From Pseudomonas sp. DTU_2021_1001937_2_SI_NGA_ILE_001 (GTDB lineage Bacteria; Pseudomonadota; Gammaproteobacteria; Pseudomonadales; Pseudomonadaceae), in NCBI RefSeq assembly GCF_032463525.1, contig NZ_CP135971.1, forward strand, positions 310,001 to 374,000: a stretch of DNA of 64,000 nucleotides, given 5' to 3'. The stretch's first letter is position 1. Each line of letters begins with the position of its first letter. The notes beneath the pieces were generated by a model that saw only the letters and a program-made list of their open reading frames with translations, ran no database searches and was not told the origin of the DNA. The position numbers were made by a program, and so were the translations under genes. This document shows positions 22,970-33,153 of this stretch, piece by piece.

Positions 22970-24079
22970 TCAGTTTTGAAATTCGGCGTAAAGATTACCG
23001 CCCTGGCGCTTGGCGGCATAAGAAGCCTGGTCGGCACGGTCCATCAGCGCTTCCAGGGCGCTGTCCGGGGTGGCGTGGGCGTAGCCGAGGCTGGCGCCGA
23101 TCTCGACTTGCAGGGTCTGGTCGAACAGCCAGAAGGGTTCGCCCAGTGCCTGCGTGATGCGTGCGGCCAGTGCCGTGGCATCTTCGGCTTTCAAGAGTGG
23201 AGCCTGGAGCACGACGAATTCGTCGCCGCCGAGTCGGGCCACGGTGTCGGTGCTGCGTACCACGCCCTGGATGCGCGACGCGACCTCCTTGAGCAGCGCG
23301 TCGCCGGCGGAATGCCCATGGGTGTCGTTGATCGCCTTGAAGCGGTCCAGGTCGAGGCAGTGCAGCACGAACGGCTCTGTGGAGTGCGTGGCGAGCTTGA
23401 AGGCCTTGACCAGGCCACGGTGGTTGGCAAGGCCGGTCAGCGGGTCGTACTCCGCCAGGCGGGCCATTTCCAGGCGGTCCTTGATGTTGCGGATGGCGGT
23501 CTTGTAGGCGTGTCTGATGGTGTCGATACCGCCCAGCAGAAACAGCAGGAACATGCCTGCGAGAATCTGATTGGATAATTCCCGGGTATAGAGGGCGGTC
23601 AGGATGGACGGCGGCACTGCCAGGCACAGGGCCAGGCAGGCAATCCCGGGCCTGACGTACAGCCTGGCCACGACACCGGCGGCGTAGCCGAACAGCATCG
23701 CCACGCACAGCAGCTTGACGTCCTGTTCGTTGACCAGAAATGCACGGGAAACCGACGCACCGACCGATGCCGCGATCACGGTGGTGGTCACGATATGCAT
23801 GATTTCCCAGAACTGCGCTTCGGGTCTTTCCAGCCGCGAATATTTGCGACGGGCCTTATGCACTTGCATGCAGGTGACTTTTATCGCCGACGCCAGTCCG
23901 CCAATAACGGCCATCCAGGCAAAGATTGCCTCGCTCGTGGCGTGCCAGGAAAATAAATTCAGTGCGATCAACGTGACGCACATGATGGAAGTGGGCTTGG
24001 AGGTATGGGAAAGTTCTGCGATGAGTGCCAGATAAATATCCGGGCGCTCAACTGAGGAAGTATTGTGCGAGGTCTGCAT
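22970..24079 (-). CDS. Membrane-bound diguanylate cyclase (GGDEF)
   Basis: 369 aa from the chosen ATG (MQTSHNTSS). Longer in-frame starts reach 24175 but have weak ribosome-binding sites, so the start is uncertain. Six or so membrane helices (about 30-200) form a MASE-like sensor. A GGDEF domain follows (about 210-365) with DPLTGLANHRG, the substrate-binding DLDRFKAINDTHGH and an intact active site LGGDEFVV. No EAL domain and no clear RxxD inhibitory site just before the motif. It should make cyclic di-GMP, and so influence motility and biofilm. No operon partner; it faces a decayed transporter. Confidence 0.88.
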   Translation of the reverse strand: MQTSHNTSSVERPDIYLALIAELSHTSKPTSIMCVTLIALNLFSWHATSEAIFAWMAVIGGLASAIKVTCMQVHKARRKYSRLERPEAQFWEIMHIVTTTVIAASVGASVSRAFLVNEQDVKLLCVAMLFGYAAGVVARLYVRPGIACLALCLAVPPSILTALYTRELSNQILAGMFLLFLLGGIDTIRHAYKTAIRNIKDRLEMARLAEYDPLTGLANHRGLVKAFKLATHSTEPFVLHCLDLDRFKAINDTHGHSAGDALLKEVASRIQGVVRSTDTVARLGGDEFVVLQAPLLKAEDATALAARITQALGEPFWLFDQTLQVEIGASLGYAHATPDSALEALMDRADQASYAAKRQGGNLYAEFQN

Positions 24080-24575
24080 GACGGTTCTTGATAATGCTCG
24101 GGTCAGTCGTTCTGGCAGCATTCTCGCTGGGTGGGGCGCTGCGGGATTATCGATCATTTGCAGGGAAACAGGCAATTCCCAGTCGGCTTTTGGAAATTGA
24201 AAAACAGTGACCTCTGCTAATGGATGCGATATTCGGAATTACCAGGCTCTCGGGCAATTAGCCAAGCATTTCATGATTGAGCGAATTGCATGAATAATTT
24301 GCCGCGGCAATGAACGCTGCAGAGACTTTTCATTTCAACCACTTATTCCGCTCGGATAAAACGGCCCGGCACTCAGGGCAAATGCTACACCGGTGGCGTA
24401 AGAAGAATTTTTCATGGGCTGGGCACTGCGCGAGGTTCTTCTGGTCATATTTTGTAACCTTTGCCCCGCAGGTCTTCCGCTCGAGGTTCGCTCGGTGAAG
24501 CCGCTGAACGCGGGTTCATCGTCGCTGGACTCGCTCGGGGCCACGTGATTCCGTACCGCCAGAAGGTCATCATTC
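24080..24575. other. AT-richer intergenic gap of about 500 bp
   Basis: It lies between the start regions of the diguanylate cyclase (minus) and the MFS gene (plus), so it must hold both promoters. It may also hold the upstream coding extension of the cyclase to 24157 or 24175. No convincing gene, hairpin or operator was found. Confidence 0.4.
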
Positions 24576-25874
24576 ATGCCCGTCACCTCAACTGCCTCCC
24601 GTCACATCACCGGGAGCGAGCCTTCGCGCCGTACCCGGCGCGGCCTCGACATTCTCAATTTCACCCTGGCCGACGTGCGTGACGGCCTGGGACCGTACCT
24701 GGCGATCTACCTGATTGCCGTGCGCGGGCCGGGGGAGGGCTGGAACGAGGCCACGGTGGGCTTCGTCATGACCCTGGCCGGCATCGCCGGGCTGATCTCG
24801 CAGACCCCGGCGGGGGCGTTCATCGACCGAAGTCGGCACAAGCGCGCGGTGATCGGCGTCGCAGCCCTGCTGGTGACCTTCTGCAGCCTGCTGCTGCCAT
24901 GGATCTCCAGCTTCGCCATGGTCGCCTTGACCCAGTCGCTGGCCCAGGTCGCGGCGGCAGTCTTCGCGCCGGCGCTGGCGGCCATCACCCTCGGGATCGT
25001 CGGGCCGGCGGCCTTCACCCGGCACATCGGTCGCAACGAAGGCTTCAACCACGCGGGCAATGCCTTTTCGGCAGCACTGGCCGGTGCACTGGGCTATCTG
25101 TTCGGGCCGATGGTGGTGTTCTGGCTGATGGCCGCGCTGGCCTTCGCTTCGATCATTGCCCTGTGGCAGGTGCCGGCCGATGAAATCGACGACGACCTGG
25201 CGCGCGGGCTGGATGATGGCCCGAGCGCGCACCCGCCGGTGTCGTCCTGGCAGGCGCTGTTAGCCAATCGCCACCTGATGCTTCTGGCGCTCCTGGCAGC
25301 GATCTTCCACCTGGCCAATGCGGCGATGCTGCCGTCCATCGGTCAGCAGCTCACGCACATCATCGGCAAGGACAGTGCCACTTCGCTGATCGCCCTGTGC
25401 ATCGTCGCCGCCCAATGCGTGATGGTGCCGGTGGCGATTCTGGTGGGGCGACACGCTGACCGCTTCGGGCGCAAGCCGATATTCCTGTTCGGTTTCGCGA
25501 TACTGGCGCTGCGTGGCGTGCTTTATACCTTTTCCGACAACCCCTTTTACCTGGTCGCGGTGCAGTGCCTGGACGGCATCGGTGCGGGGATCTTCGGCGC
25601 GCTGCTGCCGGTGGTGATCGCCGACCTGACCCGTGGTACCGGGCGGTTCAATGTCAGCCAGGGGGCGGTCGCCACGGTACAGGGCATCGGCGCCTCTCTG
25701 AGCGCGACGCTGGCCGGGGTGATCATCGTGCATTTCAGCTATGCGTACGCCTTCCTGACCCTGGCTGCCATCGCCGGAATCGGCTTCGTGCTGTACCTGT
25801 TGCTGATGCCGGAGACCATGCGCCAGGCTGGCGCGGTGAAGCCCGCGACCGTGCAGATCGCGGGCCAGGAATGA
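24576..25874 (+). CDS. MFS transporter
   Basis: 432 aa, twelve predicted membrane helices. The loop 2-3 signature is present as GAFIDRSRHKRAVIG and its second-half counterpart as GRHADRFGRKPIFLFG. The N-terminal 25 residues are hydrophilic and Arg-rich. The closest resemblance is to the drug-proton or sugar-efflux type of major facilitator. The substrate cannot be told. It stands alone, convergent with the carboxymuconolactone-decarboxylase-like gene 13 bp away. Confidence 0.85.
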   Translation: MPVTSTASRHITGSEPSRRTRRGLDILNFTLADVRDGLGPYLAIYLIAVRGPGEGWNEATVGFVMTLAGIAGLISQTPAGAFIDRSRHKRAVIGVAALLVTFCSLLLPWISSFAMVALTQSLAQVAAAVFAPALAAITLGIVGPAAFTRHIGRNEGFNHAGNAFSAALAGALGYLFGPMVVFWLMAALAFASIIALWQVPADEIDDDLARGLDDGPSAHPPVSSWQALLANRHLMLLALLAAIFHLANAAMLPSIGQQLTHIIGKDSATSLIALCIVAAQCVMVPVAILVGRHADRFGRKPIFLFGFAILALRGVLYTFSDNPFYLVAVQCLDGIGAGIFGALLPVVIADLTRGTGRFNVSQGAVATVQGIGASLSATLAGVIIVHFSYAYAFLTLAAIAGIGFVLYLLLMPETMRQAGAVKPATVQIAGQE

Positions 25875-25887
25875 CCTCGCTGTGGCG

Positions 25888-26304
25888 TCAGTCGGCCTTG
25901 GCTGCCTGATCCTGCTGGAACTTCTTCACCACTTCGTTGGCGATCTTGAAGCTGTCCAGGGCGGCGGGCACGCCGCAGTAGATGCACGCTTGAAGGAGAA
26001 TTTCCTGGATCTCGGCCGGCGAGACGCCGTTGTTCAGGGCGCCGAGCACGTGCAGGCGTACCTCGTTGGGGCGGTTGAGCGCGGTGAGCATGGCCAGGTT
26101 GAGCATGCTGCGGGTCTTCAGGTCCAGGCCCGGCCGGGTCCAGACTTCGCCCCAGCACCATTCGGTGGTGATTTTCTGCATCGGGATCATGAAGTCTTCG
26201 ACCTCATTCACCGAGCGGTCCACGTACTCGGCGCCGAGCACTTCGCGGCGTACCGCCAGGCCCTTGCGAAATTGCGGGGTATCGAATTCATCGGGCAGTG
26301 ACAT
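25888..26304 (-). CDS. Carboxymuconolactone decarboxylase family protein (PcaC-like)
   Basis: 138 aa from an ATG with AGGAG upstream. A single all-helical CMD domain: GEVWTRPGLDLKTRSMLNLA, NEVRLHVLGALNNGVSPAEI, and LQACIYCGVPAALDSFKIA. The CxxC-like pair plus YCGVPAA is typical of 4-carboxymuconolactone decarboxylase (PcaC) and its close relatives. PcaC acts in the protocatechuate branch of the beta-ketoadipate pathway, but no other pca gene is near. It may be a stand-alone homologue with another substrate or a peroxide-reducing role. Confidence 0.75.
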   Translation of the reverse strand: MSLPDEFDTPQFRKGLAVRREVLGAEYVDRSVNEVEDFMIPMQKITTEWCWGEVWTRPGLDLKTRSMLNLAMLTALNRPNEVRLHVLGALNNGVSPAEIQEILLQACIYCGVPAALDSFKIANEVVKKFQQDQAAKAD

Positions 26305-26506
26305 TGCAGGCTCCTGATTGCGCATGGTGAGGGGGCGGCAGGCGCCTGGCGGGCCCCGGCCGGGTGGGCAGAGAGTAGAGCACCACGGCAGGGGACGGAA
26401 AGCCTGATTTGCCCCGCGCCGCCCGGTTTGCGCCACGGGCCTGATCCCGTCCCAGCAATAGGGGTATGATCGGGGCTTCCCTTCGTCACCAGGACCCGCG
26501 CCGCCC

Positions 26507-27376
26507 ATGCCTGATTCCCTTCCGCCCTGTGTGCTTTCCATCCAGTCCCACGTCGCCCTGGGCCACGTCGGCAACGATGCCGCCGTGTTCCCCCTGCAAC
26601 GCCTGGGCTTCGAGGTGCTGCCGGTGCATACCGTGCAGTTCTCCAACCACACCGGCTATGGTCAGTTCCGTGGCCAGGTGTTCGATGCCGAACACATTCG
26701 CGAGGTGCTGGCCGGGCTGCGTGATCGCGGTGCGTTATCCCGGGTTTCGGCGGTGCTGTCCGGGTACCTGGGCGATGCGGGTATCGGTGCGGTGATCCTC
26801 GAAGCGGTGGACGAGATCCGCCGCGACAACCCGGCGGTGCGCTACCTGTGCGACCCGGTGATGGGTGACGTGGGGCGTGGCGTATTCGTCAACCCGGCGA
26901 TTCCGGACTTTCTGCGCAACCTGGCGATTCCCCACGCGAGCATCGTCACCCCTAACCAGTTCGAGTTCGAACTGCTGACCGGCAGCCGCCTGGTCAGCGT
27001 CGAGGATGCCGTGCGTACTGCGCGACAACTGCGTGGGCGCGGCCCGGACGTCGTGGTGATCACCAGCCTGGCGACCCCAGACATCCCCGCCGACCAGCTC
27101 GGCACCCTGGCAGTCAACGGCGAAGGCGCCTGGCTGGTGAATACCCCGCGTCTGGCCCTGCACCCGCTGCCCAACGGTATGGGCGACGTGTTCTCCGCCA
27201 CCTTGCTGGCGCGCCTGCTGGGCGGCCAGCCCGTGGCGCAGGCGCTGGAACTGGCCACCGCCACGCTGTTCGGCCTGGTCGGCGCCACCGCCGAAGGCTC
27301 CCGTGACCTGCCACTGGTCGCTGCCCAGGAGCAGATCGTCAAGCCTGAGCAGGCCTTCGCTGCCACACCCGTCTGA
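26507..27376 (+). CDS. pdxY: Pyridoxal kinase PdxY
   Basis: 289 aa, normal length. Ribokinase-like fold: start with SIQSHVALGHVGNDAAVFPL and HTVQFSNHTGYG, DPVMGDVGRGVF (phosphate and Mg binding), TPNQFEFELLTG, and the catalytic LPNGMGDVFSATLLA with the anion hole and base aspartate. It phosphorylates pyridoxal to pyridoxal phosphate in the salvage pathway. Monocistronic, divergent from the CMD-family gene. The ATG lies in a GC-rich context with a weak Shine-Dalgarno. Confidence 0.92.
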   Translation: MPDSLPPCVLSIQSHVALGHVGNDAAVFPLQRLGFEVLPVHTVQFSNHTGYGQFRGQVFDAEHIREVLAGLRDRGALSRVSAVLSGYLGDAGIGAVILEAVDEIRRDNPAVRYLCDPVMGDVGRGVFVNPAIPDFLRNLAIPHASIVTPNQFEFELLTGSRLVSVEDAVRTARQLRGRGPDVVVITSLATPDIPADQLGTLAVNGEGAWLVNTPRLALHPLPNGMGDVFSATLLARLLGGQPVAQALELATATLFGLVGATAEGSRDLPLVAAQEQIVKPEQAFAATPV

Positions 27377-27451
27377 CGTCCTGGCTTTGCGGGTCCGTGC
27401 AGTCACGGACCTGCTCTGCTCGCGCATGGCGCGGCGTCGCTGATCTTCTAA

Positions 27452-27461
27452 TGTATATACA
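27452..27461. promoter_or_regulatory. HutC-type operator 1
   Basis: TGTATATACA palindrome, the core of known Pseudomonas HutC sites, 119-128 bp upstream of hutI. Confidence 0.75.
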
Positions 27462-27545
27462 AATAGGGGCGATTCCGGATCCGCCCGTGCATTTGTTCGT
27501 CTGCATTGCAGAGTGGGGGTTGACCTAAGCCATTTCGCCGGGCTA

Positions 27546-27559
27546 AATGTATATACATT
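27546..27559. promoter_or_regulatory. HutC-type operator 2
   Basis: AATGTATATACATT, a perfect 14-bp palindrome sharing its core with operator 1. It lies 21-34 bp upstream of the hutI start, where a bound repressor would block transcription. Confidence 0.82.
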
Positions 27560-27579
27560 AAACAAGAAAGGCATGACAA

Positions 27580-28797
27580 ATGCTCTCCAGCCCAAGCCAG
27601 CGCCTGCTCTGGCGCGACCTCACCCTGTTCGATGGCACCCGCCAGCTCGATGAACCCATGGCGGTCATGGTCGAAGGCGGGCGTATCGCGGGCGTCTGGA
27701 CCGAACAGGCGTTCGATCCAGCCCTGGCAACGGGTGCCGTCGAAGCCGGGCGTGGCGGGGTGATGACCCCCGGTCTGGTGGATTGCCATACCCACCTGGT
27801 GTATGCCGGCGACCGCGCCCGCGAGTTCGAACAGCGCCTGCAGGGCGTCAGTTACGAGGAGATCGCCCGCAACGGCGGTGGCATTCTCAGCACCGTGCGC
27901 GCCACCCGCCAGGCCAGTGAAGAACAGCTGATCGAAGCCAGCCTGCCGCGCCTGGATGCCTTGCTCGCCGACGGCGTGACCTGCGTGGAAATCAAGTCTG
28001 GCTATGGGCTGACCCTGGAAGATGAACTGAAAATGCTGCATGTCGCCCGGCGCCTCGGCGAGCTGCGCCCGGTGCGGGTCGTCACCACCTTGCTGGGCGC
28101 GCATGCATTGCCGCCGGAGTACGCCGGCAATGCCGACGGCTACATTGACCTGGTCTGCACGGCGATGATCCCGGCCGCTGCCGAGCAGGGGCTGGCCGAT
28201 GCGGTGGACGTATTCTGCGAAGGCATCGCCTTCTCCCCGGCGCAATGCGAGCGCGTCTTCCAGGCCGCCGCCGCCCATGGCCTGGCGATCAAGGCGCATG
28301 CCGAACAGCTCTCCAACCTCGGCGGCAGCGCCCTGGCCGCCCGTTATGGCGCACTGTCGGTCGACCATATCGAATACCTCGATGAAGCCGGCGTACAAGC
28401 CCTGGCGGCCGCAGGCACCGTGGCGGTGCTGCTGCCCGGCGCCTTCCACGTACTGCGCGAGACCCAGCAGCCGCCCATCGACCTGCTGCGCCGCCATGGC
28501 GTGCCCATCGCCGTGTCCAGCGACGCGAATCCCGGCACCTCGCCCATCTGCCTGCCGACGCTGATGGCCAACATGGCCTGCACCTTCTTCCGCCTGACCC
28601 CGATCGAGGCCCTGGCCGGGATGACCGCGCACGCTGCCCAGGCGCTGGGCCGCCGCGAGCTGGGCCGCATCGAGCCGGGCGCGCCGGCCGACCTGTGCCT
28701 GTGGGATATCCATCACCCGGCCGAACTGGCCTATGCCGTGCAGGCCGGGCGCCTGCGCCAGCGCGTTTTTGCAGGAGTCATCACCCATGATCGCTGA
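27580..28797 (+). CDS. hutI: Imidazolonepropionase
   Basis: 405 aa, amidohydrolase superfamily. Metal-binding [10 protein letters not shown] near residue 68, then [22 protein letters not shown] and [11 protein letters not shown] with the final aspartate. It hydrolyses 4-imidazolone-5-propionate to N-formimino-L-glutamate, the third step of histidine breakdown. GAAAGG lies eight bases before the ATG. First gene of the operon behind two HutC operators; its end overlaps hutG by 11 bp. Confidence 0.95.
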   Translation: MLSSPSQRLLWRDLTLFDGTRQLDEPMAVMVEGGRIAGVWTEQAFDPALATGAVEAGRGGVMTPGLVDCHTHLVYAGDRAREFEQRLQGVSYEEIARNGGGILSTVRATRQASEEQLIEASLPRLDALLADGVTCVEIKSGYGLTLEDELKMLHVARRLGELRPVRVVTTLLGAHALPPEYAGNADGYIDLVCTAMIPAAAEQGLADAVDVFCEGIAFSPAQCERVFQAAAAHGLAIKAHAEQLSNLGGSALAARYGALSVDHIEYLDEAGVQALAAAGTVAVLLPGAFHVLRETQQPPIDLLRRHGVPIAVSSDANPGTSPICLPTLMANMACTFFRLTPIEALAGMTAHAAQALGRRELGRIEPGAPADLCLWDIHHPAELAYAVQAGRLRQRVFAGVITHDR

Positions 28798-29737
28798 TCG
28801 CCTGAACATGGACACCTGGGCCGGGCGCGTCGACCCCGAACCGGACAGCGCGCGCTGGCACCAGTGCATCCAGCCGTGGGCCGAAGCCGCCGCGCCGGGT
28901 GTGGCGCTGCTGGGCTTCGCCTGCGACGAAGGCGTGCGTCGCAACCAGGGCCGCACCGGCGCTGCAGGTGGCCCCCTGGCGATGCGCAAGGCGCTGGCCA
29001 GCCTGGCCTGGCACCGCGCGGCACCGGCCTGGGATGCCGGCGACATTCACTGCGAAGACGGCGACCTGGAAGCGGCGCAGCAACGTCTGGCGGCTGCCGT
29101 GAGCCGTCTGCTGAGCGACGGGCAGTTGCCCATCGTGCTTGGCGGTGGCCATGAGGTCGCGTTCGGCAGCTGGTCCGGCCTGGCCCGGCATTTCGAAGGG
29201 CAGGGTGCTGCGCCACGCATCGGCATCGTCAATTTCGACGCGCATTTCGACCTGCGCGACCACGCCACGGTGCGCTCGTCGGGCACGCCGTTCTCGCAGA
29301 TCGCCGAGCAGTGCCGCCAGCGCGGCTGGACCTTCGACTACGCCTGCATCGGCGTCAGTCGCGCCAGCAATACGCGGGCGCTGTTCCAGCGCGCCGCCGA
29401 GCTGGGCGTGCTGGTCAGGGAAGATCATGAGATCCGCGAGTCCACGCTGCAGGTCATTGGCGATGAACTGCACTATTTCGCCCTGCGCTGCGATGCGCTG
29501 TATCTGACCATCGACATCGATGTGCTGCCAGCCAGCGAAGCGCCAGGTGTCAGTGCGCCAGCCGCGCGTGGTGTGCCCATTCATTTGCTCGAACCCCTGG
29601 TGCAGCGCCTACGCGATAGCGGCCGGCTGCGCCTGGTGGATCTTGCCGAGCTGAACCCTTCCTTCGATATCGACAACCACACCGCCAAGGCGGCGGCGCG
29701 GCTGATCCATACCCTCACGTTGACCACTCATTACTGA
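28787..29737 (+). CDS. hutG: Formimidoylglutamase (arginase-fold HutG)
   Basis: 316 aa from the ATG preceded by GCAGGAG. Ureohydrolase family with the manganese motifs [19 protein letters not shown] and [20 protein letters not shown]. It splits formiminoglutamate into glutamate and formamide, the last step of the four-step route. Many pseudomonads instead use HutF plus a formylglutamate deformylase (also named HutG), which is unrelated in sequence. The arginase fold here is therefore notable. It overlaps hutI, so translational coupling is likely. Confidence 0.92.
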   Translation: MIADRLNMDTWAGRVDPEPDSARWHQCIQPWAEAAAPGVALLGFACDEGVRRNQGRTGAAGGPLAMRKALASLAWHRAAPAWDAGDIHCEDGDLEAAQQRLAAAVSRLLSDGQLPIVLGGGHEVAFGSWSGLARHFEGQGAAPRIGIVNFDAHFDLRDHATVRSSGTPFSQIAEQCRQRGWTFDYACIGVSRASNTRALFQRAAELGVLVREDHEIRESTLQVIGDELHYFALRCDALYLTIDIDVLPASEAPGVSAPAARGVPIHLLEPLVQRLRDSGRLRLVDLAELNPSFDIDNHTAKAAARLIHTLTLTTHY

Positions 29738-29769
29738 ACAAGAACAACAACCTTCCCAGGGAGATTGCC

Positions 29770-31440
29770 ATGACGACTTATCGTGACACCGTGATCCGCG
29801 CGCCTCGCGGTACTCAGCTCAATGCCAAGAGCTGGCTGACCGAAGCGCCGTTGCGCATGCTGATGAACAACCTCGACCCCGAGGTCGCCGAGAACCCCAA
29901 GGAGCTGGTGGTGTATGGCGGCATCGGCCGTGCCGCGCGCAACTGGGAGTGCTACGACAAGATCGTCGAGACCCTCAAGGAACTCAACGACGACGAAACC
30001 CTGCTGGTGCAGTCCGGCAAGCCGGTCGGCGTATTCAAGACCCACGCCAACGCGCCACGGGTGCTGATCGCCAACTCCAACCTGGTGCCGCACTGGGCCA
30101 GCTGGGAGCACTTCAACGAGCTGGATGCCAAGGGTCTGGCCATGTACGGGCAGATGACCGCCGGCAGCTGGATCTACATCGGCAGCCAGGGCATCGTGCA
30201 GGGCACTTATGAAACCTTCGTCGAGGCCGGCCGCCAGCACTACGGCGGCAACCTCAAGGGCCGCTGGGTGCTCACCGCCGGCCTTGGAGGAATGGGCGGT
30301 GCCCAGCCGCTGGCTGCGACCCTGGCGGGTGCCTGCTCGCTGAACATCGAGTGCCAGCAACAGAGTATCGACTTCCGCCTGCGCACCCGCTACGTCGACG
30401 AGCAGGCCAGTGACCTGGACGACGCCTTGGCGCGTATCGCCCGTTACACCGCCGAAGGCCAGGCGGTGTCCATCGCCCTGCATGGCAACGCAGCCGAAAT
30501 CCTGCCTGAGCTGGTGCGGCGTGGCGTGCGCCCGGACATGGTCACCGACCAGACCAGCGCCCACGACCCGCTCAACGGCTACCTGCCGGTTGGCTGGAGC
30601 TGGGAACAGTACCGCGACCGCGCCAAGACCGACCCGGCGGCGGTCATCAAGGCGGCCAAGCAATCCATGGCCGTGCACGTGCAGGCGATGCTCGACTTCC
30701 AGAAGGCCGGCGTACCGACCTTCGACTACGGCAACAACATTCGCCAGATGGCCAAGGAAGAGGGCGTGGCCAATGCCTTCGATTTCCCGGGCTTCGTACC
30801 GGCCTACATCCGTCCGCTGTTCTGCCGTGGCATTGGCCCGTTCCGCTGGGCGGCGCTGTCCGGCGACCCGCAGGACATCTACAAGACCGACGCCAAGGTC
30901 AAGGAACTGATTCCCGACGACGCGCACCTGCATCGCTGGCTGGACATGGCCCGCGAACGCATCAGCTTCCAGGGGCTGCCGGCGCGTATCTGCTGGGTCG
31001 GCCTGGGCCTGCGTGCCAAGCTGGGCCTGGCCTTCAATGAAATGGTGCGTTCCGGCGAGTTGTCGGCGCCGGTGGTGATCGGCCGCGACCATCTGGACTC
31101 CGGCTCAGTGGCCAGCCCCAACCGTGAGACCGAAGCCATGCGCGACGGCTCCGACGCCGTATCCGACTGGCCGCTGCTCAACGCCCTGCTCAACACCGCT
31201 GGTGGCGCCACCTGGGTGTCGCTGCACCACGGCGGTGGCGTAGGGATGGGCTTTTCCCAGCATTCGGGTATGGTCATCGTCTGTGATGGCAGTGACGATG
31301 CCGCCGCGCGCATCGCCCGCGTGCTGACCAACGACCCGGGCACCGGGGTGATGCGCCATGCCGACGCCGGCTACCAGATTGCAATCGATTGTGCCCGTGA
31401 ACAGGGCCTCAACCTGCCCATGATCGGCAAAGGAGCTTGA
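29770..31440 (+). CDS. hutU: Urocanate hydratase (urocanase)
   Basis: 556 aa, the normal length. Tightly bound NAD is expected from the [13 protein letters not shown] turn. The conserved catalytic-site cysteine lies at C408 in [13 protein letters not shown]. It hydrates urocanate to imidazolonepropionate, the second step. AGGGAGA precedes the ATG. Third gene of the locus, with hutH starting three bases after its stop. Confidence 0.97.
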   Translation: MTTYRDTVIRAPRGTQLNAKSWLTEAPLRMLMNNLDPEVAENPKELVVYGGIGRAARNWECYDKIVETLKELNDDETLLVQSGKPVGVFKTHANAPRVLIANSNLVPHWASWEHFNELDAKGLAMYGQMTAGSWIYIGSQGIVQGTYETFVEAGRQHYGGNLKGRWVLTAGLGGMGGAQPLAATLAGACSLNIECQQQSIDFRLRTRYVDEQASDLDDALARIARYTAEGQAVSIALHGNAAEILPELVRRGVRPDMVTDQTSAHDPLNGYLPVGWSWEQYRDRAKTDPAAVIKAAKQSMAVHVQAMLDFQKAGVPTFDYGNNIRQMAKEEGVANAFDFPGFVPAYIRPLFCRGIGPFRWAALSGDPQDIYKTDAKVKELIPDDAHLHRWLDMARERISFQGLPARICWVGLGLRAKLGLAFNEMVRSGELSAPVVIGRDHLDSGSVASPNRETEAMRDGSDAVSDWPLLNALLNTAGGATWVSLHHGGGVGMGFSQHSGMVIVCDGSDDAAARIARVLTNDPGTGVMRHADAGYQIAIDCAREQGLNLPMIGKGA

Positions 31441-31443
31441 TCC

Positions 31444-32976
31444 GTGACTGCCCTGATTCTCAAACCCGGCACCCTTGACCTGGCCCAGCTGCGCCAGGCC
31501 TACCAGCAGCCGCTGCGCCTGCAACTCGACCCGTCGGCGCACGCGGCCATTGATGCCAGTGTTGCCTGCGTGGAAAACATCCTCGCCGAAGGCCGCACCG
31601 CCTACGGCATCAACACCGGTTTCGGCCTGCTGGCCTCGACACGCATCGCCCCGGCCGACCTGGAAAAACTGCAACGCTCTCTGGTGCTCTCGCACGCCGC
31701 CGGCGTGGGCGAGGCGCTGGACGACGCCATGGTGCGGCTGATCATGCTGCTCAAGGTCAATAGCCTGGCCCGTGGCTTCTCGGCGATTCGCCGCAAGGTC
31801 ATCGACGCGCTGATCGCCCTCATCAACGCCGAGGTCTATCCGCACATTCCGCTCAAGGGTTCGGTGGGTGCCTCTGGCGACCTGGCGCCCCTGGCGCACA
31901 TGTCTCTGGTGCTGATAGGCGAGAGCAAGGCCCGTTACAAAGGCCAATGGCTGCCGGCCAGCGAAGCCCTGGCCGTCGCCGGCCTGGAGCCGCTGACCCT
32001 GGCCGCCAAGGAAGGCCTGGCGCTGCTCAACGGCACCCAGGCGTCCACCGCCTATGCCCTGCGTGGCCTGTTCGAGGCGGAAGACCTGTTCGCTGCCGCC
32101 ACGGTCTGCGGTGGCCTGAGCGTCGAAGCCATGCTCGGTTCGCGGGCGCCGTTCGATGCGCGCATCCACGCCGCACGTGGCCAGCGCGGCCAGATCGACG
32201 TGGCGGCGGCGTACCGCGAGCTGTTGACTGAAAGCAGCGAAGTATCGCGCTCCCACGCCAACTGCGACAAGGTCCAGGACCCTTACTCGCTGCGCTGCCA
32301 GCCGCAGGTCATGGGCGCCTGCCTGACCCAGCTGCGTCAGGCTGCCGAGGTGCTGGAGGTGGAGTCCAATGCGGTGTCCGACAACCCGCTGGTGTTCGCC
32401 GAGCAGGGTGACGTGATCTCGGGTGGCAACTTCCACGCCGAGCCGGTGGCCATGGCTGCCGACAACATTGCCCTGGCCGTGGCCGAAATCGGCGCGCTGT
32501 CGGAGCGGCGCATCTCGCTGATGATGGACCGTCACATGTCGCAGCTGCCGCCGTTCCTGGTCGAAAACGGCGGGGTCAATTCCGGCTTCATGATCGCCCA
32601 GGTCACCGCCGCCGCCCTGGCCAGCGACAACAAGGCCCTGGCCCATCCGCACAGCGTCGACAGCCTGCCGACCTCGGCCAACCAGGAAGACCACGTGTCC
32701 ATGGCGCCTAACGCTGGCAAGCGGTTGTGGAGCATGGCTGAAAACGTGCGCGGCATTCTCGCCATCGAATGGCTGGGCGCCTGTCAGGGCCTGGACTTCC
32801 GCCATGGCCTGAAAAGCTCGCAGAAGCTGGAACAGGCCCGCAGCCTGCTGCGCGCCGAGGTGCCGTACTACCAGGAAGACCGCTTCTTCGCCCCGGACAT
32901 CGAGGCTGCCAGCGCCCTGTTGGCCAGCGGTTGCCTCAATGCGCTGATACCCGCGCGTCTGCTGCCAAGCCTCTGA
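31444..32976 (+). CDS. hutH: Histidine ammonia-lyase
   Basis: 510 aa, the normal length. The A143-S144-G145 triplet in [14 protein letters not shown] cyclises to the MIO electrophile. Other family stretches are [11 protein letters not shown] and the [17 protein letters not shown] loop. It converts histidine to urocanate and ammonia, the first step. The start is GTG with AAGGAG upstream, three bases after hutU, so both are translated from one message. Confidence 0.97.
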   Translation: MTALILKPGTLDLAQLRQAYQQPLRLQLDPSAHAAIDASVACVENILAEGRTAYGINTGFGLLASTRIAPADLEKLQRSLVLSHAAGVGEALDDAMVRLIMLLKVNSLARGFSAIRRKVIDALIALINAEVYPHIPLKGSVGASGDLAPLAHMSLVLIGESKARYKGQWLPASEALAVAGLEPLTLAAKEGLALLNGTQASTAYALRGLFEAEDLFAAATVCGGLSVEAMLGSRAPFDARIHAARGQRGQIDVAAAYRELLTESSEVSRSHANCDKVQDPYSLRCQPQVMGACLTQLRQAAEVLEVESNAVSDNPLVFAEQGDVISGGNFHAEPVAMAADNIALAVAEIGALSERRISLMMDRHMSQLPPFLVENGGVNSGFMIAQVTAAALASDNKALAHPHSVDSLPTSANQEDHVSMAPNAGKRLWSMAENVRGILAIEWLGACQGLDFRHGLKSSQKLEQARSLLRAEVPYYQEDRFFAPDIEAASALLASGCLNALIPARLLPSL

Positions 32977-32993
32977 GCCTTCATCCTCGATAC

Positions 32994-33015
32994 GGTCGCC
33001 TGCTGCCGGGCGACC
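32994..33015 (+). terminator. Possible weak terminator after hutH
   Basis: GGTCGCC and GGCGACC pair across eight bases, 18 bp after the hutH stop. There is no T-run; it may only reduce read-through into hutC. Confidence 0.35.
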
Positions 33016-33153
33016 CTTCAGGGTGCTTTGATCCCCAACGCCGGGAGGTCGACATGCCGATCCCTGTGCCAGCAGGCGCCATTGAGCTGTGGCAAGGTAG
33101 GGGGCGCGGGTTATCATACGACTCTTTGCGCTGACAAATCTCATGGAGAACCG

